From positions 62,001 through 126,000 of the forward strand of contig CAIFEV010000001.1 of the NCBI GenBank assembly GCA_903789615.1: a DNA stretch of 64,000 nucleotides, written 5' to 3'. Under the pieces are notes generated by a model that was given only the letters and a program-made list of their open reading frames with translations, was not told the DNA's origin and did not search any database. A program made the position numbers and the translations under genes. This document shows positions 17,186-27,185 of the stretch, in pieces. Each line of letters starts with the position of its first letter. Position 1 is the first letter of the stretch. The DNA comes from an uncultured Lachnospiraceae bacterium. Lineage in GTDB: Bacteria; Bacillota; Clostridia; Lachnospirales; Lachnospiraceae.

Positions 17186-20100
17186 TTACTCTGTTCTCAG
17201 TGCCTCGACCGGATCGGAACGGGAAGCCTTGCGTGCCGGGAAGAGGCCGCTTATGAGAGTCAGAGCGACACTTAAAGCTATGAGCGCCAGGGCAGCCATT
17301 GGCGGCATCGACGCGGTTATGTCCTGTCTCCCGGCGATGCGCAGGATGACGGCGTTGGTCGGTATGAGAAGCAGCAGCGCAATTCCGATACCCATCAGCC
17401 CGGCAAGGAGTCCGGTGATAAATGTCTCCGCGTTGAAGATCTGTCCGACGTTGCGTTTGGAGGCGCCGATGGCGCGCAGAATGCCGATTTCCTTCCTGCG
17501 CTCAAGCACGCTGATGTGTGTGATGACGCCGATCATGATCGAGCTCACGACAAGCGATATGGCGACGAACGCGATGAGAACCCAGCTGATCACGTTGATG
17601 ATTCTCGTGACAGAGGTCATCATCGTTCCGACGATGTCGGTGTAGGTGACGGTCTTGTCTTCCTGACCGGCGTCTTTCATCTGCTGGTTGTAGCCATCAA
17701 GAATCGTTTCGATCTGCGCCTTCGCGTCAAAGTCGTCCGGATAGATCGTTATCTCCGACGGGCTGTCTTCTGCCGCGTACCCCAGTGACGCCAGATTCGC
17801 CTCATACGATGAGGAGTTACCTGAGAGCATCGAACTGAAGATCTGCTGCATCTCCTGCATCCCCATGTTCAGCGAAATCGCCGACTGAAACGCATCCATA
17901 TCAAAGGAGAAGGCGTTCGGAATCTGCTGCGCCATAGACTCCATTGCCTGGCTTACCGAAGCGGAAACAACCGTCCCGATCTGCTGCGTCACCGTCTGCA
18001 TGTACGAACCGAGCTGCGCGCCCAGGACCTGTGCCAACTGGTTTTCGATGTCCGTGAAACTGACCATCTGCTTCAGATCGTCCGTGAGGATTTTCTGTCC
18101 CTGCTCCCCGAGCAGAAACGCCTGAAAATCCGCGGAGAAAGAGTCGGCAAATCCGCCGGATTTCGCGTAGTTCTGGTACGCTGCGGCCACATCGGAAAGA
18201 AGCTGCTTCTGCTGATCAGATGTCAGTGTGAGATTCTGTGCGATCTGTGACATGTATCGGCGGATGATTTCCTGTCCGTCCGCACCGGAAACATACTGTG
18301 AAAATCCATTGGTCAGCTCGTCGCGGTTTGTCGGAAGGGATTTGTTTTCAGAGGCAAGCTGCTTCACGTATCCGTCCATCAGTTCCTGATACATGCTGTT
18401 TACCAGACCTGCGGCTTCAGAGCTTCCGGCGTTCTTTCCGGCAAAATCCGACAGGTCGCGGCTGATGATCTGCTGTACCTCGCCGGACTGCAAAAACGCT
18501 TGTATCCCGTTGTCCAGTGTCGAACTGTCCAGATACCCGGATGCAACATCCGTGAAAATTTTCTTCAGATCAATGCCGGATGTGTCGATATGGATCTGCG
18601 ACAGAGCCGATTCAAGATCTGCCCCGTTAAAGTCCGGCATGCTGATCTGAGAGGACAGGGAAGAAAGATCCAGCTGTCCCGCGTCAAAGGTCAGCTTTCC
18701 GGCATCAAACTGAAACGCCTGGGAAAGCTTGTCCGTGTCAACCGAAAAGAGGGCGGAAGGATCCAGGCTCTCACTGCTCACACCGAACGCCTCCCCGGTG
18801 AAGATATTCGTGTCCGGCGAGGAGAGCTGCGCGAGCACCGGCGCACTCTGAGCGCTGCTCTCCATTACATGCCGGATGAGGTCCGGTGTATAGGCAATTC
18901 CCGCGCTAAGCATGCTGACGGCCGATTCGGCCGCCGGCTGTACGACGCCGACGACGGTCAGAGGTTCGCTGTTTTCTGCGAGCTGTCTGACATAGTCCTC
19001 ATCGTTGCTGCGATCGGCCCACACGCCAAGCGACTCGTCCCAGGTGTACAGGTCGGAGTTGTTCACCAGCTTAAACTGCGCGCCCATGAGCTCATCATAT
19101 GAATAGGCCGTTTCGTCGGTGCTCTCCGACACCGTGCTCCCGGTGTCATCGCTTAAACTGTCGACGATCGCCTGCAGCGCGCTGTAGTCCTTCACGCCCA
19201 GCGTGTAGAGCGTCATATCGGAGATGGAACCGTTAGCGGAGAGCACGACAACCGCTTCGTTGTAATTCTGCGGCCAGTGGCCGGCCTTCACGTCATAAGC
19301 GCTGCTGTACAGATCCGCATCAGACGGCAGAACGGAAAATACGCTCGTGGAAAAGGAAGAACTGTACAGAGAAGAGGATGGCACGAGCCCCGTTGAGTTT
19401 AAAAGCCGGTTCGGGTTCACCTGATAGACGCTTTCCCCGTCCAGACGGAAGATCTGCGGCGTGACGTCATAGGAATATTCGATGGAGCGGGAGAGTCCGT
19501 CAATACCGGTCGTCCCGGTGTCCAGCCATTCCTTCAGGGATTTCAGGTCGTTTTTGGACACCTGCGAGACCATCTTCCCGATTGTGTCCCGTTCGACGGC
19601 CGCGTCCTGCGTGCTGTTTACGCTGCTTCCGGAAGCAGAGTCGCCTCCTGTCATCATGGACGCAAGATCCACCGAGGATTTCCGGATCTGGAGCGGATAC
19701 TCACTGAGCGTCTCCTCCTCGGTGCTCTTGATGAACATATTCACGCCGTTTGAGAGCGAGAGGATCAGCGCGATGCCGATGATGCCGATCGACCCGGCGA
19801 AGGAGACAAGAGTCGTCCGGGCCTTTTTGGTCATCAGATTATTAAAGGAAAGAGACAGCGCGGTCAGAAACGACATCGAGCTTTTGCCCATGTTCCTGTG
19901 CTGCGGCGGCGCCACAGCCAGCTCGTCGATGACAAATGGATCCGAATCCGAGGTGATGACACCGTCCTTCAGAGTGACGATTCTGGTGGCGTAGCTGCGG
20001 GCCAGTTCCGGGTTGTGGGTCACCATCACGACGAGCCGGTCTTTAGCCACTTCCTTCAGAAGATCCATGACCTGGATGGAGGTTTCGGTGTCCAGAGCGC

Positions 20101-20608
20101 CGGTCGGTTCATCGGCAAGCAGGATGGCCGGGTTGTTCACCAGCGCTCTGGCAATGGCCACGCGCTGCATCTGTCCGCCGGAAAGCTGCCCCGGTTTCTT
20201 TTCAATCTGCTCTCCGAGCCCGACTTTTGTCAGCGCCTCGCGGGCGCGCTCCCGCCGCTCGCTCCGGGAGATTCCGGAGATAGTCAGGGCAAGTTCAACA
20301 TTGGCCAGAATGGACTGGTGCGGGATCAGGTTGTAGGACTGGAAGATGAAGCCGATGGTATGATTGCGGTAGCTGTCCCAGTCGCGGTCTTTATACTGTT
20401 TCGTGGAGATGCCGTTAATGATGAGGTCGCCGCTGTCGTACTTGTCCAGGCCTCCAATGATGTTGAGCATGGTGCTCTTGCCGGAGCCGGAAGGCCCCAG
20501 AATGGCGACAAACTCGTTGTCGCGCAGGTTCAGGGATACGTCATCCAGCGCCTTCTGGACGAGTGTCCCCGTTTTATATTCCTTGCAGATGTTTTTAAGC
20601 TGCAGCAT
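17186..20608 (-). CDS. ABC transporter ATP-binding/permease fusion, MacB/FtsX type, with large extracellular domain
   Basis: 1140 residues. The N-terminal ATPase (1 to about 230) has GPSGSGKST, LSGGQMQRVAIARAL and LLADEPTGALD. A first membrane helix follows near residue 270 (SIGIIGIALILSLSNG). Roughly 700 Ser/Gln/Asp-rich residues then face outside, before three C-terminal helices and the FtsX-domain ending FPARKASRSDPVEALRTE. The extracellular part is much larger than in E. coli MacB. Probably mechanotransmission-type export or peptide/antimicrobial sensing. It stands alone, with no partner membrane-fusion gene. Divergent from the downstream-lying MATE gene. Confidence 0.9.
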   Translation of the reverse strand: MLQLKNICKEYKTGTLVQKALDDVSLNLRDNEFVAILGPSGSGKSTMLNIIGGLDKYDSGDLIINGISTKQYKDRDWDSYRNHTIGFIFQSYNLIPHQSILANVELALTISGISRSERRERAREALTKVGLGEQIEKKPGQLSGGQMQRVAIARALVNNPAILLADEPTGALDTETSIQVMDLLKEVAKDRLVVMVTHNPELARSYATRIVTLKDGVITSDSDPFVIDELAVAPPQHRNMGKSSMSFLTALSLSFNNLMTKKARTTLVSFAGSIGIIGIALILSLSNGVNMFIKSTEEETLSEYPLQIRKSSVDLASMMTGGDSASGSSVNSTQDAAVERDTIGKMVSQVSKNDLKSLKEWLDTGTTGIDGLSRSIEYSYDVTPQIFRLDGESVYQVNPNRLLNSTGLVPSSSLYSSSFSTSVFSVLPSDADLYSSAYDVKAGHWPQNYNEAVVVLSANGSISDMTLYTLGVKDYSALQAIVDSLSDDTGSTVSESTDETAYSYDELMGAQFKLVNNSDLYTWDESLGVWADRSNDEDYVRQLAENSEPLTVVGVVQPAAESAVSMLSAGIAYTPDLIRHVMESSAQSAPVLAQLSSPDTNIFTGEAFGVSSESLDPSALFSVDTDKLSQAFQFDAGKLTFDAGQLDLSSLSSQISMPDFNGADLESALSQIHIDTSGIDLKKIFTDVASGYLDSSTLDNGIQAFLQSGEVQQIISRDLSDFAGKNAGSSEAAGLVNSMYQELMDGYVKQLASENKSLPTNRDELTNGFSQYVSGADGQEIIRRYMSQIAQNLTLTSDQQKQLLSDVAAAYQNYAKSGGFADSFSADFQAFLLGEQGQKILTDDLKQMVSFTDIENQLAQVLGAQLGSYMQTVTQQIGTVVSASVSQAMESMAQQIPNAFSFDMDAFQSAISLNMGMQEMQQIFSSMLSGNSSSYEANLASLGYAAEDSPSEITIYPDDFDAKAQIETILDGYNQQMKDAGQEDKTVTYTDIVGTMMTSVTRIINVISWVLIAFVAISLVVSSIMIGVITHISVLERRKEIGILRAIGASKRNVGQIFNAETFITGLLAGLMGIGIALLLLIPTNAVILRIAGRQDITASMPPMAALALIALSVALTLISGLFPARKASRSDPVEALRTE

Positions 20609-20811
20609 AGGTGAAAAAACTCCTGTTTATCCTCATAATCCGTAGCCCTCAGTATACCATTGTGTATATGGATGACAAAATTATCTTTTCGTAAAAACGG
20701 TGAGGGAAGGTGCGGGAAGTGCAGCAAACTTCTGACGCGGCTTTGTAGGGCGGCGCAAAATATGGTACAGTTATGTAAGAAACAGGAGCATTTGTGCTCA
20801 GGGGAGTTTGC

Positions 20812-22179
20812 GTGAAACAGGATCTTGATTTCGGAACGGCGAAGATGCTGCCGCTGATCGTGAAAATGTCTCTGCCGACCATTGCGGCGCAGTTCGTGAA
20901 CCTGCTGTACGGGATTGTGGACCGGATCTTCATCGGACACATTCCGGAGGCAGGCACGCAGGCGCTGGCGGGGGTGGGAGTATGCAACTCCATCATCCTG
21001 ATCGTGTCTGCCTTTGCGCAGTTCACCGGCGGCGGAGCGTCTCCTCTGGCGGCGATCGAACTGGGAAAGGGAGACAGAAAGCGGGCGGAGAAGATGCTGG
21101 GCAACGGCATCACGCTGCTGCTCATCTTCGGCGTTCTTCTGATGGCTGTTGTCTATGCTCTCATGGACCCGATGCTGCGGCTCATCGGCGCGTCCGATGC
21201 CACGCTTCCCTACGCGCACAGCTATCTCGCGTGGTACATGACCGGCACGATCTTCGTGATGATTACCATCGGGCTCAATCCGTTCCTTACGACGGAGGGA
21301 CATCCGAAAGCTGCGATGATTTCGGTTCTGATCGGCGCCGGAATCAATATTATACTGGACCCGCTGTTTATCTTCACGTTTGGAATGGGTGTGAAGGGAG
21401 CTGCGATCGCGACGGCACTCTCGCAGGGAGTGAGCTCGGTCTGGATTCTCAAGGTGCTTCTGTCTGAGAATGCACAACTTTCCGTGAATTCCGGCACGCT
21501 TAAGCCGGACGGGCAGATCATCCGGCGGATCCTGGCGCTGGGCGTTTCTCCCTTCGTCATGGGTTCTACGGAGAGTCTTATCGGGTTTGTGATGAACGCG
21601 GGGCTCGCGGCATTCGGCGACATATATGTCAGCACGCTGACCATCCTGCAGAGCTGTATGTCGATCATCTCCACGCCGCTGCAGGGCTTCACGGCCGGCG
21701 TGAGCCCGGTTATTTCGTATAATTACGGACAGGGAAACATCAGCCGGATCAAAGAGGGCGGACGGATCGTCTTCAACGTGATGACAGGTTTCAACTTCAT
21801 CATCACGGTGCTCATCATCCTGTTCCCGACAGCCTTTGCCAGGATTTTCACGAGTGACGCGCAGCTCATCGGGGAAGTGAAAGAATATGCGGCTGTATTC
21901 CTTAGCGGGTTCCTGATTTTCGGACTTCAGAGGTCGTGTCAGTGCATGTTCCTTTCGATGAATCAGCCGAAAATCTCGCTTTTTATCGCGCTGCTGCGCA
22001 AGGTGTTCCTGCTCGTTCCGCTGGCTCTCATCCTTCCGGAATTCTTCGGCGTGACGGGAATCTACATGGCAGAGTCGGTTGCGGATGCGTCGGCGGCGAC
22101 ATGCTGTTTTCTGATATTTATAAACCGGTTCCCGAAGATTCTGGACAGCGTGCGCAGAAAAGAAAAAGGAAATGCTTGA
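20812..22179 (+). CDS. MATE family multidrug/cation antiporter
   Basis: 455 residues, 12 hydrophobic segments, beginning LDFGTAKMLPLIVKMSLPTIAAQFVNLLYGIVDRIFIG, a typical MATE start, with GFTAGVSPVISYNYGQGN at the middle repeat. GTG 20812 is chosen because GGGGAG lies directly upstream; the track GTG at 20794 has no site. Likely drug or metabolite efflux by Na+ or H+ exchange. The trp promoter overlaps its stop. Confidence 0.9.
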   Translation: MKQDLDFGTAKMLPLIVKMSLPTIAAQFVNLLYGIVDRIFIGHIPEAGTQALAGVGVCNSIILIVSAFAQFTGGGASPLAAIELGKGDRKRAEKMLGNGITLLLIFGVLLMAVVYALMDPMLRLIGASDATLPYAHSYLAWYMTGTIFVMITIGLNPFLTTEGHPKAAMISVLIGAGINIILDPLFIFTFGMGVKGAAIATALSQGVSSVWILKVLLSENAQLSVNSGTLKPDGQIIRRILALGVSPFVMGSTESLIGFVMNAGLAAFGDIYVSTLTILQSCMSIISTPLQGFTAGVSPVISYNYGQGNISRIKEGGRIVFNVMTGFNFIITVLIILFPTAFARIFTSDAQLIGEVKEYAAVFLSGFLIFGLQRSCQCMFLSMNQPKISLFIALLRKVFLLVPLALILPEFFGVTGIYMAESVADASAATCCFLIFINRFPKILDSVRRKEKGNA

Positions 22180-22205
22180 CAGGACCGCACCCGTGTGTTT
22201 AAAAT
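22176..22205 (+). promoter_or_regulatory. Promoter of the trp operon
   Basis: TTGACA at 22176-22181 and TAAAAT at 22200-22205, 18-bp spacer. The -35 box overlaps the stop of the MATE gene. The T-box leader begins a few bases downstream. Confidence 0.78.
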
Positions 22206-22212
22206 ACAGGCA

Positions 22213-22511
22213 ATTTAACAAAGCAAACCGCTGAAGCAGAGATTAAACAGGCAATGGTCTTACAGAGAGCCGGGAAAGCTGAGAGCCCGGCAGAACGCGT
22301 ACCTGCAAATGGACTGCCGAGGGCATCAGGAAAACCCGGTTGGGGTGAGTATTTGATGACGGATGACTCCCGTTACGAGTCAGGGATATGTTTGTATCCT
22401 ACAGAGAGCCCGGAACTTGTGTTTCAGGAATCAGGGTGGCACCGCGATTTGAATTTCAAGTCGTCCCTGGTGAAAGCTTTAAACAAGCCTTCACCAGGGA
22501 CGACTTTTTTA
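22213..22511 (+). promoter_or_regulatory. Tryptophan T-box riboswitch leader
   Basis: About 300 nt. The invariant T-box sequence AGGGTGGCACCGCG is at 22433-22446. Stem I runs from about GGCAATGGTC to GGACTGCC, with UGG in the specifier position at 22310-22312 (AAATGGAC), matching tRNA-Trp. The GAGAGCC / GGGAAAGC region resembles the kink-turn and distal loops. Uncharged tRNA-Trp should favour the antiterminator and switch on trpDCFBAEG. Confidence 0.92.
22460..22511 (+). terminator. Regulated terminator of the T-box
   Basis: Long stem GTCGTCCCTGGTGAA with TTCACCAGGGACGAC, loop AGCTTTAAACAAGCC-like, then six T. It directly follows the T-box motif and competes with the antiterminator. Confidence 0.93.
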
Positions 22512-22523
22512 TTGTATTAAGCC

Positions 22524-22642
22524 GTCGTCAGGCAGGTGGTTTTCGGGCACGCGGATGCGTGCACGGAAAACCATATGCCTGAACGACGCAAACGTGTATG
22601 AGCATGAAGCGATGCGAAGCAGCGCGGGAATGCGAATACACG
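22524..22642 (+). repeat. Two strong hairpins between the T-box terminator and trpD
   Basis: The first hairpin (22524-22587) stacks GTCGT/ACGAC, CAGGCA/TGCCTG, GGTTTTC/GAAAACC and the apical GCACGC/GCGTGC. The second (22593-22642) closes with CGTGTAT/ATACACG and has an inner GCAT/ATGC. A GC-rich tail with GCAGCTGCGGAAGCTGCGG follows. These are not part of a T-box. They could be an inserted palindromic repeat or a second RNA control layer between the riboswitch and the first gene. Confidence 0.7.
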
Positions 22643-22717
22643 TGGCAGCTGCGGAAGCTGCGGAGGCAGCGGAGCAGCTGGCTTAATACAGAGAGAACAT
22701 AAAAAGGAGAGAGAAAA

Positions 22718-23740
22718 ATGATTAAAGAAGCCATCATCAAAATCGTAAACAAGGAAGACCTCACGTACGAAGAAGCAAAGCAGACGATGCTGGAGATCAT
22801 GAACGGCAGGACCACGCCGACACAGAATGCCGCGTTTCTGGCGGCTCTCTCCACGAAGTCGGCGAGGGCCGAAACAATTGACGAGATATCCGGCTGCGCC
22901 GAGGCGATGCGCAGCCTCGCAACACCGGTACCGCATCCGGGCATGGAAGTTCTCGAAATCGTCGGGACGGGCGGCGACAACGCGCACAGCTTCAACATCT
23001 CCACGACGGCGGCCATGGTGATCGCCTCCGCCGGAATCAAAGTTGCCAAGCACGGCAACCGCGCAGCTTCCTCTCTTTCCGGTACGGCAGACTGTCTCGA
23101 GGCGCTGGGCGTGAACATACACCAGACACCGGACAAGGCACTTGAGATGCTCGAAAAGACAGGATTCTGCTTCCTGTTTGCCCAGCAGTACCACGCCGCG
23201 ATGAAATATGTCGGCCCGATCCGCAAGGAACTCGGATTCCGCACGGTATTCAATATTCTCGGGCCGCTCACCAACCCTGCAAAGCCGGAGATGTTCCTGC
23301 TCGGGGTGTACGACGAGTATCTGGTTGAGCCGGTCGCAAAGGTTCTCACATCCCTGGGCGTGAAGCGCGGATTTGTCGTGTACGGGCAGGACAGGCTTGA
23401 CGAGATTTCGGCGTCGGCACCGACTTCTGTCTGCGAGATCCGCGACGGCTTCTACCGCACGACGGTCATCAGCCCGGAGGACTTCGGCCTGGCGCGCGGG
23501 ACCAAGGACGAGATCGTCGGCGGAACGCCGCAGGAAAATGCGCAGATCACCAGAGAGATCCTCTCCGGAAAGCAGCAGGGCACGAGAAGAAACATCGTCC
23601 TGATGAATGCCGGCGCAGCTCTGTACATCGGCGGAAAGGCAGACAGCATTGCTGACGGCATTGCGCTCGCAAGCGACTTACTTGACTCCGGGAAAGCTAT
23701 GAAGACGCTTGAAGACGTCATCCGGGTTTCCAACGGGTAA
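22718..23740 (+). CDS. trpD: Anthranilate phosphoribosyltransferase
   Basis: Transfers phosphoribose from PRPP to anthranilate, second step of tryptophan synthesis. 340 residues, as expected. Diagnostic blocks: [18 protein letters not shown] (PRPP-binding GTGGD), [69 protein letters not shown] ribosome site, ATG start. First structural gene after the T-box, so the usual leading trpEG pair has been moved to the operon end. Confidence 0.96.
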   Translation: MIKEAIIKIVNKEDLTYEEAKQTMLEIMNGRTTPTQNAAFLAALSTKSARAETIDEISGCAEAMRSLATPVPHPGMEVLEIVGTGGDNAHSFNISTTAAMVIASAGIKVAKHGNRAASSLSGTADCLEALGVNIHQTPDKALEMLEKTGFCFLFAQQYHAAMKYVGPIRKELGFRTVFNILGPLTNPAKPEMFLLGVYDEYLVEPVAKVLTSLGVKRGFVVYGQDRLDEISASAPTSVCEIRDGFYRTTVISPEDFGLARGTKDEIVGGTPQENAQITREILSGKQQGTRRNIVLMNAGAALYIGGKADSIADGIALASDLLDSGKAMKTLEDVIRVSNG

Positions 23741-23768
23741 GTTTCCGGAAGAAAGGAGACAAAAGGGG

Positions 23769-24575
23769 TTGAACATTCTGGATCAGCTTGCCGGATACGC
23801 GAGAGTACGGGTGGCGGAAAAGGAAAGAAAAGTCCCCGGGAATGAGATCCGGGAACTGGCCCTTCAGATGAAAACCGACACGGGATTTCCATTTGAGAAG
23901 GCACTCTCCGGCAGGACGCCGGAGGGGGACATCATTCACTTTATCTGCGAGTGCAAAAAAGCCAGTCCGTCCAGGGGACTCATCGCCCCGGACTTCCCGT
24001 ATGTCAGCATCGCGAAGGAATACGAAAGAGCGGGTGCCTCGGCGGTCTCTGTGCTCACGGAGCCGAAGTGGTTCCTGGGGGATGACCGGTATCTGAAGGA
24101 AATCGCCGCCGCTGTCAGTCTTCCCTGCATCCGCAAGGATTTCACGGTGGACTCCTACATGATTTATGAGGCAAAACTTCTCGGGGCATCCTGTGTGCTC
24201 CTCATCTGTGCCATTCTCTCTGACAGAGAGCTTGCGGACGACATCCGCCTGTGTGACAGTCTCGGCCTCTCGGCGCTCGTCGAGGCACACGATGAGCAGG
24301 AAGTGAAGCGGGCGGCGGCAGCGGGTGCCCGGGTTATCGGCGTCAACAACCGCAACCTGAAGGACTTCACGGTTGACATCCGCAACAGCGAACGTCTTCG
24401 CACTTTCGCGCCGAAGGACACCCTGTTTGTAGCTGAGAGCGGCATTAAGACGGCGGCGGATGTACAGGTATTGCGCGAGTGCGGCGTAAACGGCATCCTG
24501 ATCGGCGAGACGCTCATGCGTGCCCCTGACAAATGCCTGGCACTTAAAACACTGCGGGGCAGCCTATGTGTGTAA
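23769..24575 (+). CDS. trpC: Indole-3-glycerol phosphate synthase
   Basis: Ring closure of CdRP to indole-3-glycerol phosphate. 268 residues from a TTG start at 23769, behind AAAGGAG and AGGGG; the track ATG at 23709 lies inside trpD and is rejected. Family motifs: [72 protein letters not shown] and FVAESGI. It overlaps the next gene by ten bases. Confidence 0.95.
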   Translation: MNILDQLAGYARVRVAEKERKVPGNEIRELALQMKTDTGFPFEKALSGRTPEGDIIHFICECKKASPSRGLIAPDFPYVSIAKEYERAGASAVSVLTEPKWFLGDDRYLKEIAAAVSLPCIRKDFTVDSYMIYEAKLLGASCVLLICAILSDRELADDIRLCDSLGLSALVEAHDEQEVKRAAAAGARVIGVNNRNLKDFTVDIRNSERLRTFAPKDTLFVAESGIKTAADVQVLRECGVNGILIGETLMRAPDKCLALKTLRGSLCV

Positions 24576-26383
24576 AAGTCAAAGTGTGCGGACTGCGCAC
24601 GCAGGAGGATGTCCGGGCAGTCAATGAAGCGCTGCCCGACTATGCCGGTTTCATCTTTGTCCCCGGCAGGAAGCGTTTTGTAAGTCCCGGGACGGCGGCG
24701 GAGCTTCGCAGGGCCCTTGCACCGTCCATAACCCCCGTCGCGGTCTTCGTAAATGAGACGATTGATGACATTCTGCGGATGACGGCAGCGGCCGGGATAG
24801 ACACGGTGCAGCTGCACGGGCAGGAGACGGATGCCTACATACGGGAACTGAAGGGAAGATCCGGCGGGCGGCTGAAGATCATTAAAGCGTTCCGGGTCGA
24901 GTCAGAAGGAGACGTCCGGGCGGCAGAAGAGTGTGCGGCGGATGTGATTCTGCTTGACAACGGCGCCGGCGGGACCGGCGAGACGTTTCGCTGGGAGAAC
25001 CTGAGGGGAATAAAGAGAAAATTCATACTGGCCGGCGGCATCGGACCGGACAATGTGGCACAGGCCATCCGGCTGACCGGGGCGTCGGGGGTGGATGCAA
25101 GCTCGCTGCTTGAGACGGACGGGCACAAGGACAGAGGGAAGATTCTGAAGTTTGTAAGGGCGGCAAGAGAGCCCGGAAAGGAAGGAGACATGAATTCAAA
25201 TTCCAGAGGGAGATTCGGCGTACACGGCGGACAGTACATACCGGAGACGCTGATGAACGCGGTCATTGAACTGGAAGACGCATACAACCGCTATAAGGAT
25301 GACCCGCAGTTTAACGCCGAGTTAAAAGAACTGCTCGACAATTACGCCGGCCGGCCGTCAAGACTGTACTACGCACAAAAGCTGAGCCGTGACCTTGGCG
25401 GCGCGAAGATCTATCTCAAGCGGGAGGACCTGAATCACACCGGTGCGCACAAGATCAACAACTGCCTCGGACAGGCACTCCTCGCCAAAAAAATGGGCAA
25501 GACCAGGCTCATCGCCGAGACCGGAGCCGGACAGCACGGTGTCGCGACGGCGACAGTTGCCGCGCTCATGGGAATGGAGTGCGTGGTCTTCATGGGCAGG
25601 GTCGACATGGAGCGGCAGGCGCTCAATGTCTACAAAATGCGGCTCCTGGGCGCAGATGTACAGGAGGTTGACTCCGGAACCGGGACGCTCAAAGACGCGG
25701 TGTCTCAGGCGATGCGGGAGTGGACGAGCCGGATCGATGACACACACTACTGCCTCGGCTCCTGCATGGGCCCGCACCCGTTCCCGACGATTGTGCGCGA
25801 CTTCCAGAGTGTCATCTCCAGAGAGGCCAGACAGCAGATCCTGGAGAAGGAGGGACGGCTTCCGGACGCGGTACTTGCCTGCGTGGGCGGCGGTTCCAAC
25901 GCGATCGGCTCTTTCTATCACTTTATCCCGGACAAGAGTGTAAAGCTCATCGGCTGTGAGGCTGCCGGCAGAGGCATTGACACCGACAGGACGGCGGCGA
26001 CGATAAATACCGGGAGTCTTGGCATCTTCCACGGGATGAAATCCTATTTCTGTCAGGATTCGTACGGCCAGATCGCGCCGGTGTACTCTATTTCCGCAGG
26101 CCTTGACTACCCGGGTGTCGGACCTGAGCACGCGTATCTGCACGACATCGGCCGGGCGCAGTACGTCGGGATCACCGATGACGAGGCGGTGAACGCCTTT
26201 GAGTACCTCTCCAGAGAAGAAGGGATCATTCCGGCCATCGAAAGCGCGCACGCCGTTGCGTACGCCATGAAGCTGGCCCCCACCATGAGAAGAGACCAGA
26301 TCATCATCGTTACGATTTCCGGAAGAGGCGACAAAGACTGTGCGGCCATCGCGCGGTACAGAGGGGAGGACATCCATGATTAA
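24566..26383 (+). CDS. trpF-trpB: Phosphoribosylanthranilate isomerase fused to tryptophan synthase beta subunit
   Basis: 605 residues. Residues 1 to about 207 are PRA isomerase ([62 protein letters not shown]). Residues about 209-605 are Trp[32 protein letters not shown] with the PLP Lys, [23 protein letters not shown]. The joint reads [12 protein letters not shown], and its DNA contains AAGGAGACATG, a good ribosome site plus ATG at 25190. A free TrpB may therefore also be made by internal initiation. Simple loss of the trpF stop would explain the fusion. Confidence 0.94.
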   Translation: MCVKVKVCGLRTQEDVRAVNEALPDYAGFIFVPGRKRFVSPGTAAELRRALAPSITPVAVFVNETIDDILRMTAAAGIDTVQLHGQETDAYIRELKGRSGGRLKIIKAFRVESEGDVRAAEECAADVILLDNGAGGTGETFRWENLRGIKRKFILAGGIGPDNVAQAIRLTGASGVDASSLLETDGHKDRGKILKFVRAAREPGKEGDMNSNSRGRFGVHGGQYIPETLMNAVIELEDAYNRYKDDPQFNAELKELLDNYAGRPSRLYYAQKLSRDLGGAKIYLKREDLNHTGAHKINNCLGQALLAKKMGKTRLIAETGAGQHGVATATVAALMGMECVVFMGRVDMERQALNVYKMRLLGADVQEVDSGTGTLKDAVSQAMREWTSRIDDTHYCLGSCMGPHPFPTIVRDFQSVISREARQQILEKEGRLPDAVLACVGGGSNAIGSFYHFIPDKSVKLIGCEAAGRGIDTDRTAATINTGSLGIFHGMKSYFCQDSYGQIAPVYSISAGLDYPGVGPEHAYLHDIGRAQYVGITDDEAVNAFEYLSREEGIIPAIESAHAVAYAMKLAPTMRRDQIIIVTISGRGDKDCAAIARYRGEDIHD

Positions 26384-27155
26384 GATTTCGGACGCGTTTG
26401 ATAACAAAAAGGCATTTATCGCATTTATCACGGTGGGAGACCCCGATCCTGCTTCAACGGAAAAGATCGTGCGTGCCGCCGTGGAAGGCGGTGCGGACCT
26501 CATCGAGCTGGGTATTCCGTTCTCGGATCCGACGGCCGAGGGACCGGTGATCATGGAGGCAGACCTGCGGGCGCTGGCTGCCGGGACCACGACGGACAAG
26601 GTGTTTGATCTGACGAAAAAACTGCGGGATGACGGCATCCGGGTGCCATTTGTCTACATGACGTATGCGAACGTGATTTATCACTACGGGACGGAAAAAT
26701 TTGCCGAAAGAGCTGCACAGGCAGGCGTGCAGGGGGTGATTCTGCCGGACGTTCCGTACGAGGAGAAAGAGGAGTTTGACGTTCCGTTTTCGAAATACGG
26801 CATTGACCTGATTTCCATGATCGCTCCGACTTCCGAGCAGCGCATCGCCATGATCGCGCGGGAGGCAAAAGGCTTTCTGTACCTGGTGTCATCCCTGGGC
26901 GTCACCGGAACGAGGGATTCCATCACGACCGATATCGGCGCGATGACGGCTCTGGTCCGCCAGGCATCGGATATCCCCTGCGCGGTCGGATTCGGTATCG
27001 CCACTCCTGCGCAGGCCGCGGCCATGGCCGGGGTGTCCGGTGGAGCCATCGTCGGCTCTGCCATTATGCGTCTCATCGCGAAGTACGGGAAGGACGCGGC
27101 CGGCCCTGTTAAGGAATATGTGAAGTCGATGGCGGACGCGGTTCACGCGCTGTGA
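26376..27155 (+). CDS. trpA: Tryptophan synthase alpha subunit
   Basis: Cleaves indole-3-glycerol phosphate and channels indole to TrpB. 259 residues: catalytic Glu in [19 protein letters not shown], Asp in [11 protein letters not shown], and [15 protein letters not shown] with phosphate loop [29 protein letters not shown] 26376 with GGGAGG overlaps the trpB stop by eight bases, showing translational coupling. The track start at 26340 is too early. Confidence 0.96.
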   Translation: MIKISDAFDNKKAFIAFITVGDPDPASTEKIVRAAVEGGADLIELGIPFSDPTAEGPVIMEADLRALAAGTTTDKVFDLTKKLRDDGIRVPFVYMTYANVIYHYGTEKFAERAAQAGVQGVILPDVPYEEKEEFDVPFSKYGIDLISMIAPTSEQRIAMIAREAKGFLYLVSSLGVTGTRDSITTDIGAMTALVRQASDIPCAVGFGIATPAQAAAMAGVSGGAIVGSAIMRLIAKYGKDAAGPVKEYVKSMADAVHAL

Positions 27156-27185
27156 GCGCTGGAAAAGAAAGAGAGGGGATTTGTT

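Noticed and set aside
20530-22221. 563-residue minus-strand ORF opposite the MATE gene
   Set aside because: Composition is Arg/His/Asp-rich nonsense and it overlaps the recognised MATE protein fully; shadow ORF.
22598-22702. Trp leader peptide for classical attenuation
   Set aside because: The short frame has only two separated Trp codons, no convincing ribosome site, and the operon already has a T-box.
25358-26638. 426-residue minus-strand ORF opposite trpB and trpA
   Set aside because: Antisense to well-defined enzymes; no recognisable domain.
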